Origin: Fluviispira vulneris | Lineage (GTDB): Bacteria > Bdellovibrionota_B > Oligoflexia > Silvanigrellales > Silvanigrellaceae | Assembly (NCBI RefSeq): GCF_014281055.1 | Contig: NZ_JACRSE010000001.1 | Location: 1-64,000, forward strand | DNA length: 64,000 bases | Direction of reading: 5' to 3' | Shown here: positions 54,520 through 62,669 of the stretch, in pieces | Numbering within the stretch: the first letter of the stretch is position 1 | Layout: each line of letters starts with the position of its first letter | Made by a program: the position numbers and the translations under genes | Notes under the pieces: generated by a model | What the model saw: only the letters and a program-made list of their open reading frames with translations | The model's database searches: none | What the model was told of the DNA's origin: nothing

Positions 54520-54625
54520 AGAGTAGATAAAAGTGCTTAACACTGGCACACTCAATCTTAGCACGGGGAAAAAAATTTGTTGAGTTTCTTTTTGGATTCT
54601 GATGATTTTTTGTCAAGCCAATCAT

Positions 54626-56062
54626 TTATTCTTTGGCAACGGTTTCAGCGGGAAATTGACTTAAGAATGGAATTGGGTACAGTTTTGCAATTTCTTTTTG
54701 ACCAAGTAAAAGAGCGATAACACGATCAATTCCTAATGCATTGCCAGCACAGGGCGGAAGGCCAAATTGCATGGCATTTTCAAATATAGAATCGCGTTTG
54801 AGAGAAGGCCTTTTTTCCGTAGTGTTCTGAAATCGAACTAGAAGATTGTTAGCATCAATCAATTCTAAATAGGCATTGCATATTTCGACACCAAATAAAA
54901 AAGCTTCACAGCGTTCTACATATGGTTTTTTTATTGAACTTTTTTGTGTTTTATCAGGTACAACCTCTTGTGCTGCTAAGGCTCCCATTTGAATAGGATA
55001 GTGAGTGACAAAACAAGCTGTCTGTTCTTTCAAAAAAGGTTCTACTTTTTCCATAAAGAGCTTGTAAAAAAGAGAGTCCCAATCATCATTCTCTACTATC
55101 GATAAACTCAAATCTTTTGCTTTAGCGTAAAAAATATCTCTATCTTGTACTTCTGCTAAATTGATATTTATAAGTTTTTTAAATAAATCATCGATTCTAA
55201 ATTGGGGCCACTGCTTTGGGATTTCTTCAGTGCTCCCAATAAAATTTGCTAAAGTTTGTACGAGAGTTTGTGTGTCGTGCATTATTTGTTGCAGAGTTGC
55301 GCCAGCTCGATACCATTCAAGCATAATAAACTCTGGTTCATGTTGTTGTGAGATCTCTCCTTGATTGCGGTAAGCATGCGCCAGTTGAAATATTTTAGCT
55401 GTTCCTTCAACCATTATTTTTTTTAAAGCGAATTCAGGACTTGTTGGCAATTCCAATTGCCAAGAATTGCCCCTGTGATCGATGTAACTAGTTGTAAAAG
55501 TATTTAAATAAACCTCAACTCCTCCGCTTGGTACCAGAGTGGGAGTCTCAACTTGGATAAATCCACGATTGACAAAAAAAGCTTTTGTCCGCTCTAAACA
55601 ACGATTGCGCTGCAGAATGCTTTTCATTCTTTCTGAAGCAGGTGAAGGATAAAAATGTGTATTTTTTTGTCTCTCAATAGAAATTATATTTTCTGGAAAT
55701 AAAAATGTACTGTTTGGAATAGGAGAAGAAATAAAAGCATTCTGCCAAGGAGCTAGGCATGTGGTTTTATTTATTATATTTGTGATTTCAATTAAGTAAC
55801 AATTATCTATATATTCATTTAATTTATGTGATCTATTCCTTATGATATTACAGGAAAATAATATAATATCTCCAGATTGTATTTCTTCTTCATAGGCTTC
55901 ATTGTGCACGTTTACGGGCCAAATAGTTCCTGTTGCATCACACAAACCCATTTTGTTATCTAAAAAAAATACTCTTCCCATCGAAAGTCTTTGCGTTACG
56001 GAGTGAACACGTCGCAATTCATAGAGATTTTGTAATAAAAGAGGATTTTTCTTAGAATTCAT
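54626..56062 (-). CDS. epmA: EpmA/GenX-type lysyl-tRNA synthetase paralogue with extra N-terminus
   Basis: 478 residues. The C-terminal 330 or so are a class II LysRS-like core: SPASERMKSILQRNR, ETPTLVPSGGVEV, FQLAHAYRNQGEISQQHEPEF, GVEICNAYLEL and GNALGIDRVIALLLG. This fits EpmA, which attaches beta-lysine to elongation factor P. E. coli EpmA is about 325 residues; here about 125 further residues precede (GRVFFLDNKMGLCDATGTIWP ... GDIILFSCNII), looking like an OB-type fold as in LysRS. No epmB is nearby. Its start overlaps the stop of the Lon-like gene by four bases. Confidence 0.82.
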   Translation of the reverse strand: MNSKKNPLLLQNLYELRRVHSVTQRLSMGRVFFLDNKMGLCDATGTIWPVNVHNEAYEEEIQSGDIILFSCNIIRNRSHKLNEYIDNCYLIEITNIINKTTCLAPWQNAFISSPIPNSTFLFPENIISIERQKNTHFYPSPASERMKSILQRNRCLERTKAFFVNRGFIQVETPTLVPSGGVEVYLNTFTTSYIDHRGNSWQLELPTSPEFALKKIMVEGTAKIFQLAHAYRNQGEISQQHEPEFIMLEWYRAGATLQQIMHDTQTLVQTLANFIGSTEEIPKQWPQFRIDDLFKKLININLAEVQDRDIFYAKAKDLSLSIVENDDWDSLFYKLFMEKVEPFLKEQTACFVTHYPIQMGALAAQEVVPDKTQKSSIKKPYVERCEAFLFGVEICNAYLELIDANNLLVRFQNTTEKRPSLKRDSIFENAMQFGLPPCAGNALGIDRVIALLLGQKEIAKLYPIPFLSQFPAETVAKE

Positions 56063-58644
56063 TTTTTAGTACTTTTTTTTCTAACTGGGCTTGAAGGTTT
56101 ACGTGTTGTTTTAGGTTTAGTTACCTTTTTATGTGAATTTTTAGCTTTCTTTTCACTATGGTCTGTTTTTGAATGCAGGGTTTTGTATATTTTTTCAAAT
56201 GCACTCCCTTTTTCAAAGCATGATTTTTTATCATCCCAAGTTCCTGCATGGAAACCTGTTAAAAGTTCAAATGCTTCTTCTGCACGGGAAACGGGCCAAA
56301 TATGGAATTCATTTTTTTCAATTGCTTGTCGCACATCACGGTTAAGCATGAGGTGTTTTACATTTTGAACTGGTATAATACAGCCTTGTCGACCGTTGAG
56401 CCCTTGAAGATTGCAGGTTTTAAAGAAACCTTCAATCTTTTCATTGACTCCACCAATAGGCTGTATTTCACCAAATTGATTGACCGATCCAGTAACTCCA
56501 ATTCCTTGATCAATTGGAATATTGGCAATGGTCGATAAAACTAAACACAATTCTGCAAGAGTTGCGCTGTCACCATCAACTCCATTATAATTTTGTTCGA
56601 AACAAATTGTCGCCGAAATATTTGCCGGCGATTTTTTGGCAAATGTTGCGTTCAGCCAGCTGGTTAAAATACTAACGCCTTTATTGTGTAATTTACCTGA
56701 AAGCGAAGCTTCTCTTTCGATATTTAAAATTCCAGGTTTGCCTTTATAGGTTCTGCAAGTAATTCGTGTAGGCACTCCAAAAGAAAGATCACCTAATGAG
56801 TAAACAGCAAGGCCGTTTATTTCTCCAACACGACGAGATGAAGTAGAAATAATAATATCTTTGCGTTTCAACATTTCAATAATGTGATCTTCTATAGCTG
56901 CTGAGCGCATATATCGTTCTTCAATTGCTTTTTCAACATCACTGCGTGAGACTTTTTTAGTTTTCCGTTCTTTTGCCATGAAATCGGCTTCAATAGTAAT
57001 GTCTTTAATCAGGCTAAATCGGGTTGTTAATTTATCTTGATCATCTACGATTCTGCTGCCAAATTCTATAATTGCTGCTATTCCTGTGTCATCAAATGGC
57101 AATAAATTTTCAACTTTTGTACGGGTTGAAATAAATTCAACGTAATCTTCCATGGTTTTATTGCTGCGATCCATTTGCGCATCGAAATCTGCTTTAATTT
57201 TAAATATTTTATTAAAATCTTCATCATGTTGATATAGCATGCGATATATCCAGTCTGATCCGATTAAAATAATTTTTACATTTAAAGGAATTGGTTCTGG
57301 GCGCAAACCGCTTGTTGCTAAAATACTGTATTGTTCACCTAAATCTTCAATAAATAATTTTTGATTTTTTACAACTCTTTTTAAAGTGTCCCATACTTGG
57401 GGGGCACGTAATATATCGAGTGCATTTAAAACAAGATAACCGCCATTAGCACGTGCTAAGGAACCAGCTTTAATCATTTTGAAGTCTGTGGTGTAAACAC
57501 CATATTCTATATTTTTTTCAATTTTACCAAATAAATTATAAAATGTTGGATTGTTTTCGATAATAATAGGAGCGCCTTCCACTTCCGTATTATCGACAAA
57601 AACATTTATTCTATATGGTAAATGAGGATCGCCTTTTTTAAGATGATAGGAACTAGGAGTGGAAATTTCTTCTCCTTCGCCTTCCCCTTCTTCTTCATCA
57701 GGCAAAAATTCATTTAAATTCTCTAGGAGGTGTTTCTTTACATCTTCTAAATATTCAAGCACATTTTTTTGCGCTTCATATTCTTTTAAGAATGGAATGA
57801 GTGCTTGGCTAACAACATAATCACCCAATTCGGATTGCAGCTCTTCCAATTTATTTTTTGTATCATTTTCTATGGAACGCACTTTTCTTGCAAAATCTAG
57901 AACTTCAGGTTCTAATAGATTTCTTTCACCTTCAATTTTTTCTTTTTGCTCATCACTTAATTCAGAATAATCTTTTTCGCTTAGAGGTTTTCCATCGATA
58001 ATCGGTACAGTAACAATACCCATGCGTGTGGATTTAACCCCAAAGTTTTTTATTTTTGCGGTCTTTTCCAGTTCGCTAAAAAGTTTTGCTTTTTTTTCAT
58101 TGCTCACATTGACAGTGGAATTTACGTTTGTTTCGTATTCTTCAGATTGAAAGGCGTCAACGAGTTCAACTGTGAGCTGTTCGACGAGTTCATCCATTTG
58201 TTTTTTAAAACGTTTTGCAATTCCTGTCTTAAGTTCCATCGCATGCGGAGATTCAGGATTTTTAAAGTTATAAACGTATATCCAATCCCCTGGAGTTGGA
58301 CAATGCGCAGCCGTTTTTTTCAAAAAGGAACGGATGACACTCGTTTTCCCTGTACCTTGCACACCTGCTACATAAATATTGTAACCCGGTTTTTGGATAC
58401 CAAGACCTAAATTAATAGCACGCACAGCCCTTACTTGCGAAATAATATCGTAATTAGGTTCTGACTTAGCTTTTTTTTCCGGAGCTGTGGATTGAAAATC
58501 ACAAAATCTATAAACTTCATCAGAATTGAGTCGGCGAAACCGGAGTGTGGTTTTTTGCAATTTTTGGGCTACTGGAAATTCTTTTTCTCTTTTTGTCAAA
58601 ATATTTTGCGTAAGTGATGCTTCCGTTTTTTTGGTATTTTTCAT
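56059..58644 (-). CDS. Lon-related ATP-dependent protease (AAA_32/LonB-like)
   Basis: 861 residues. An N-terminal AAA region has Walker A GVQGTGKTS (K100) with a long helical insert (about 140-330, including an acidic run near residue 318). A C-terminal S16 Lon protease domain follows, with the catalytic Ser near 690 in GVDGDSATLAEL and Lys near 733 in GGVNEKIEGFF. This is the soluble LonB-like family found beside RecQ or other repair genes in many proteobacteria. The lysine-rich tail (about 30 residues, ending RKKSTKK) could bind nucleic acid. It overlaps by four bases with both the recQ-like and the epmA-like gene. Confidence 0.9.
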   Translation of the reverse strand: MKNTKKTEASLTQNILTKREKEFPVAQKLQKTTLRFRRLNSDEVYRFCDFQSTAPEKKAKSEPNYDIISQVRAVRAINLGLGIQKPGYNIYVAGVQGTGKTSVIRSFLKKTAAHCPTPGDWIYVYNFKNPESPHAMELKTGIAKRFKKQMDELVEQLTVELVDAFQSEEYETNVNSTVNVSNEKKAKLFSELEKTAKIKNFGVKSTRMGIVTVPIIDGKPLSEKDYSELSDEQKEKIEGERNLLEPEVLDFARKVRSIENDTKNKLEELQSELGDYVVSQALIPFLKEYEAQKNVLEYLEDVKKHLLENLNEFLPDEEEGEGEGEEISTPSSYHLKKGDPHLPYRINVFVDNTEVEGAPIIIENNPTFYNLFGKIEKNIEYGVYTTDFKMIKAGSLARANGGYLVLNALDILRAPQVWDTLKRVVKNQKLFIEDLGEQYSILATSGLRPEPIPLNVKIILIGSDWIYRMLYQHDEDFNKIFKIKADFDAQMDRSNKTMEDYVEFISTRTKVENLLPFDDTGIAAIIEFGSRIVDDQDKLTTRFSLIKDITIEADFMAKERKTKKVSRSDVEKAIEERYMRSAAIEDHIIEMLKRKDIIISTSSRRVGEINGLAVYSLGDLSFGVPTRITCRTYKGKPGILNIEREASLSGKLHNKGVSILTSWLNATFAKKSPANISATICFEQNYNGVDGDSATLAELCLVLSTIANIPIDQGIGVTGSVNQFGEIQPIGGVNEKIEGFFKTCNLQGLNGRQGCIIPVQNVKHLMLNRDVRQAIEKNEFHIWPVSRAEEAFELLTGFHAGTWDDKKSCFEKGSAFEKIYKTLHSKTDHSEKKAKNSHKKVTKPKTTRKPSSPVRKKSTKK

Positions 58645-60443
58645 TCCGTCCTCTTTCTAATGCAAATATCACACTGCATGCAACGCCAAAGATTTTTTGA
58701 TGCGCCTTGTATATGTCGTGGGGCAAAGAATTCAAAGCTTGCAGACAACCTACACGTTGCTGAAGTAGACAATTTGTCAAGTTCACGCAAGCTTGCATGA
58801 AAATGGCTTCGGGCAGAAATATATCTCGGCAGTTCTTTTTGCAAATGCACATAGCCATTTTTCAAAATTACACCTTGTTTTGCATGTTCACTCTCTATTT
58901 TAGCAAAACTAATGATTTTTTGTTCATCATAGTGCAAAAAAACCTGTTCACAACTTGTGACATTCATTTCAGATGCATCCGCAAGCATTTTTAACGAAAT
59001 GACGCATTGCCCGCCCCTTAGAGAAATCCAACTCTTTTCTACAAGAGATGTTAGACCTTCTAATACTTTTTTTCGTTTCGTTATACCAATTGGGAGGGAG
59101 GCAAGAACATCTGCAAATGTCAAATGTGCTGCAACTTTGATAATTAAATATGACTCACCAATCCGTGTGTCTTCCAATGCATTGCATATTCTCAAGCCAG
59201 CACAAATCGTTTCTAATTTTTTTAATTTATCTTGTTCCTTTTTTGTTTTTATAACATTTAATAAATCTGTTTTATATACAAAGCAACTTTCACCAAATGA
59301 ATTCGGCATAAACTTTATAAACGATGCTGTGAGTTCTAAAAATACTGAGGGCTCTGGGAACGACGATTTAAATTGAAATTCTCTTTTAATGGGATCGGAG
59401 CCAGTCCAAAGTAACAAACCACGTGAAGGCTCTCCTCCTCGTCCTCCACGGCCGAGCATTTGAAAAAATTCTTCTATATTACTTGGAAAACCAAAGACAA
59501 TAACAAGAAGTATTCCTGAAACATCCACTCCCATGCCAAAAGCGGTTGTGGCACAAATAACAGATTTTTGAGTTGTATCGTGCACATATTGTTCAACACT
59601 GCGCCGCTCAATCTTTGGCAAGCCTGCATGGTAAGCAACAGAGTGAATTTTTAGTTTTCTTAATTTTCGGACTGCTTCTTCGCAAAGAATGCGTGATTGA
59701 AAATAAACAAGGATTTTTTGTGATGAAGACTCATTGATTATTTTAACTAGTTTTTCCCACTGTTCATCAACAGAAAAAACGCGGTGACTTTCAACAAAAA
59801 CATTTTCAGCTAAGGGTTTTGATATATATTCAGAGACTTGAACATTTTCAGGAAAAACTCTTTTAATAATATCTTGTCTGCTATTTCGTCCTGCAGTTGC
59901 TGTAAGTGCAAGTATACGTGGTGGTTCTAACTTAGTTAATATTTTTCCAATTTCAGAATATTCTGGACGGAAATTATGTCCCCAAGTCACCACACAGTGC
60001 GCTTCATCAATTACTGCCATACTGATATTAATTTTTGCGAGTGCATTTAAAAAAGAAGGTAACACAAATCGTTCAGGAGAAGCAAAAATAATTTTAGCTT
60101 CTCGGTTTCTCAATTTAGTCCACGCAATTTTTCGTTCTTCTTCGGATTGTTCTGATGTAAAAACAACACAGGGGATTGAAGCATCGCTCATACGTCTCTC
60201 TTGATCTCGCATAAGAGAAATCAAGGGACTGATGACAAGCACAGTCTCATTGCTGAAAAATAAAGCTGGAAGTGAATATAAAAGTGTTTTACCAGCCCCT
60301 GTCGGGAGTGTTGCAATTACAAACTTTTTTTCAAAAATCTGTGCAAGAACTTCCCGTTGGGCAGGACGTAATTCGGACAGGGAAAAATTTGATTTTGCGA
60401 ATTCTTCGCATTTTAGGACAAAATCTGTTTGCATAGACCTCAC
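58641..60443 (-). CDS. RecQ-family ATP-dependent DNA helicase
   Basis: 600 residues (GTG 60443; ATG 60434 is an alternative). Superfamily 2 helicase motifs: LRPAQREVL, Walker A LPTGAGKTLLYSLPAL, VISPLISLMRDQ, DEAH in VIDEAHCVVTWGHNFRPEY, ALTATAG, YFQSR, YHAGLP, FGMGVD and QMLGRGGRGGEPS. A C-terminal CMQCDIC and earlier Cys may form the RecQ zinc site; no HRDC domain is evident. It unwinds DNA in recombination and repair. It is the first gene of the operon with the Lon-like protease and EpmA-like enzyme, joined by four-base overlaps. Confidence 0.9.
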   Translation of the reverse strand: MRSMQTDFVLKCEEFAKSNFSLSELRPAQREVLAQIFEKKFVIATLPTGAGKTLLYSLPALFFSNETVLVISPLISLMRDQERRMSDASIPCVVFTSEQSEEERKIAWTKLRNREAKIIFASPERFVLPSFLNALAKINISMAVIDEAHCVVTWGHNFRPEYSEIGKILTKLEPPRILALTATAGRNSRQDIIKRVFPENVQVSEYISKPLAENVFVESHRVFSVDEQWEKLVKIINESSSQKILVYFQSRILCEEAVRKLRKLKIHSVAYHAGLPKIERRSVEQYVHDTTQKSVICATTAFGMGVDVSGILLVIVFGFPSNIEEFFQMLGRGGRGGEPSRGLLLWTGSDPIKREFQFKSSFPEPSVFLELTASFIKFMPNSFGESCFVYKTDLLNVIKTKKEQDKLKKLETICAGLRICNALEDTRIGESYLIIKVAAHLTFADVLASLPIGITKRKKVLEGLTSLVEKSWISLRGGQCVISLKMLADASEMNVTSCEQVFLHYDEQKIISFAKIESEHAKQGVILKNGYVHLQKELPRYISARSHFHASLRELDKLSTSATCRLSASFEFFAPRHIQGASKNLWRCMQCDICIRKRTE

Positions 60444-60536
60444 TCATTTCGTACGACTCCTGTTTACGATGGTTTTGCAAAGGAGTACAGTAAATGAGTA
60501 AAGTGTTTTTATATCTGATTGAAATGAGTTCAAAAA

Positions 60537-61022
60537 ATGCGTTTTTCTTTTAAAATTATTCTTTTTATTCTATTTGGAATTGTTGCTGGTGGAGTTGCTG
60601 TTTACTTAATTTCCAGAGGGGATTCAGTTGAACAGATTAATACTCAATATAACAACACAAGGATAACTGAAATAGATTGGAATCTTTTACAGAAGCTAGA
60701 TGTGACAACTGGGAATATTCCAAAAGATTTAAAAGTAATAGATGGCGCTATGATTAAAATTCCTGGTTTTATTATTCCCCTCGAAGACAATCAAGATTTT
60801 GTTGATGAGTTTTTATTCGTTCCATCCCCAATGGCTTGTATCCATGTCCCACCACCACCACCCAATCAAATCATTCATGTAAAAATGGCATCAGGGAAAA
60901 AAGCGAAAATGTCTTATGGACCAGTTTGGCTGACAGGAAAATTTATTCTGCTCGAAAATGGGGGAAGGAAAATAAAAGCGTCTTATGAAATGATAGGATC
61001 ACAAACGATGCCTTATATGTAA
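60537..61022 (+). CDS. DUF3299 family exported protein
   Basis: 161 residues with an N-terminal membrane anchor or signal (IILFILFGIVAGGVAVYLI). The mature part contains IPGFIIPLE and FLFVPSPMACIHVPPPPPNQII, the diagnostic motif of the DUF3299 family, predicted periplasmic or lipoprotein-like proteins sometimes found near metal or MacB-type export genes. Function unknown. ATG 60537 lacks a strong binding site. It is divergent from the recQ-like gene by 93 bp. Confidence 0.8.
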   Translation: MRFSFKIILFILFGIVAGGVAVYLISRGDSVEQINTQYNNTRITEIDWNLLQKLDVTTGNIPKDLKVIDGAMIKIPGFIIPLEDNQDFVDEFLFVPSPMACIHVPPPPPNQIIHVKMASGKKAKMSYGPVWLTGKFILLENGGRKIKASYEMIGSQTMPYM

Positions 61023-61101
61023 ATAGGAAATAATTTTGACTCTTATACTTGATAAAGTTAGGAAACTCAGTCAAATATCATCTGAATTTATATTGAAATT
61101 A

Positions 61102-62202
61102 TCAATGAGCAATTAAAATTGCATAAAAAATTGTAGCAACTATTAAATCAAGATGTGTAATGATCCCAATAAAAATACTTCGATCAGATAGCTCAAAAAT
61201 CGTTCTAAACATGACAAGTCGTACAAATGGATGAATGGATTGGCTTCTCAAAGCACCAATGTCCCGCCAAATACGTACATTTTCAAATTTAAAAATATGA
61301 TTTTTTGTATAACTAGCAGGGTAATATTGTTTTTGCAAATTTAGTTTTGCAATAAGGGCTTCATTCCATATTCGTAAAAATTTATTTATAATCATAAAAA
61401 ATAAAATAAAACTTGCAACATTATATCTTGAAAATGCTGTACCAAAATAATGATTTACTAGATATAAAAAAGACAAAATTATTAGGAGACAAAACAATCG
61501 GATCCAGTATTTTGAATAAAACTCGTTTGGTCTTTCTTTAAAAGTTTCAACAGGTGAGTGTGGTTTGTGTTTTAATATAAAATTCCAAAAAAGAGCATCA
61601 ATGGAACTCCATGCGATTAAATAAAAAGCAATGAGATCTGTGCGAATATATGAGTACCCATTCCGATATAAGTAAACTGATAAAAATAAGAGCGATAGAG
61701 CCATATAACAGCGAAAATCTGCTTTAGATATTTCATATTTATTATTGATATTCGGTATGGCCAGTTTCTTAATGTTTTTACAGAGAATATCTTTGATAAA
61801 ATGAGAAGAAAGTTTTTTTTCTAGATGCAGAACACCAAGTTCAAATTTCCATTTTTTTATATTTGGGATTTGTGCTTGCCATTCTTGCGTAGCAGCGAGA
61901 CGGACGAAGCCCAAAAAGAAACCAATAAGCGAGGTTAGCAATAATGAAATATGTAATTTTTCCGTCGTCAAAATTAGTAAAGTTATAAATGGAACTTTAT
62001 CTGCAATTTTCCTTAAAAAATAAAAAAAAGTGTTAAATATTTTAAATTCAAAAGGCAAAATTAAAGAACGCCAGTGTAAATAATTAAATACATATGTTGT
62101 AAAGTAAGAAAGCCTGCCGGTGAGATAAACAATGACTATGCAGGTAAAAACAATACCAATATATGTTTGTAAGCAGAAGCTACTTAAGAAATTTACATTC
62201 AT
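61102..62202 (-). CDS. Polytopic membrane protein, unknown
   Basis: About 366 residues (ATG 62202; ATG 62223 and 62247 are alternatives, all overlapping the upstream gene). Around seven hydrophobic segments, with a basic soluble stretch after the second or third (KKLAIPNINNKYEISKADF) and another near the C-terminus (FKFENVRIWRDIGALRSQSI). No family motif recognised. It overlaps the small zinc-ribbon gene at its 5' end, so the two are cotranscribed and may be functionally linked. Confidence 0.68.
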   Translation of the reverse strand: MNVNFLSSFCLQTYIGIVFTCIVIVYLTGRLSYFTTYVFNYLHWRSLILPFEFKIFNTFFYFLRKIADKVPFITLLILTTEKLHISLLLTSLIGFFLGFVRLAATQEWQAQIPNIKKWKFELGVLHLEKKLSSHFIKDILCKNIKKLAIPNINNKYEISKADFRCYMALSLLFLSVYLYRNGYSYIRTDLIAFYLIAWSSIDALFWNFILKHKPHSPVETFKERPNEFYSKYWIRLFCLLIILSFLYLVNHYFGTAFSRYNVASFILFFMIINKFLRIWNEALIAKLNLQKQYYPASYTKNHIFKFENVRIWRDIGALRSQSIHPFVRLVMFRTIFELSDRSIFIGIITHLDLIVATIFYAILIAH

Positions 62203-62434
62203 AAACGATTGGTTGAGTTCCATCTGGGCTCTTAATAAGGTTTTCATCCCGAGCTAGAGTAACTGTAGGATGATTGTTTTCTTCAAATAATGTGACTCCA
62301 CAGTGAGGGCATTTTATTTCAACGTGACTTTCATTTTTTGTCCCTTCTTCATATACTAAATGAAATCGACGTCGGCATACGGCATTATCAATTAAACGTT
62401 TTTCGTATTTAACATTGCTAGATTGTTGGCTCAT
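62180..62434 (-). CDS. Small zinc-ribbon protein, unknown
   Basis: 84 residues from ATG 62434 with a strong GGAGGAATGAT binding site. The core is CPHC (CPHCGVTLFEENNHP), with Cys also at VCRRRF and near the C-terminus (YECKFLK), so a single zinc ribbon is plausible. No signal peptide. It may bind nucleic acid or protein; no family recognised. The longer in-frame version from 62500 has no binding site. It is the first gene of a two-gene unit with the membrane protein. Confidence 0.7.
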   Translation of the reverse strand: MSQQSSNVKYEKRLIDNAVCRRRFHLVYEEGTKNESHVEIKCPHCGVTLFEENNHPTVTLARDENLIKSPDGTQPIVYECKFLK

Positions 62435-62669
62435 ATCATTCCTCCATATCGAAAAGGCTAACAGCGGCTTGTTTGTAACGCAAGATAGAAGTAGTCTCAA
62501 GTTTCATTGAAATTGTTTTTCAGAGCAGAGGTTTTGCAATGTCATCGGTTTCTACGTACAGCAAATCAATTGCAGTCATGTTTTAAGCATTGCAATTATG
62601 AATTTCATAACATATGGGAATAACCTTGACTCAGTGCAGATTTTGCACGCTGTTTGATTTGGAGCCAGA

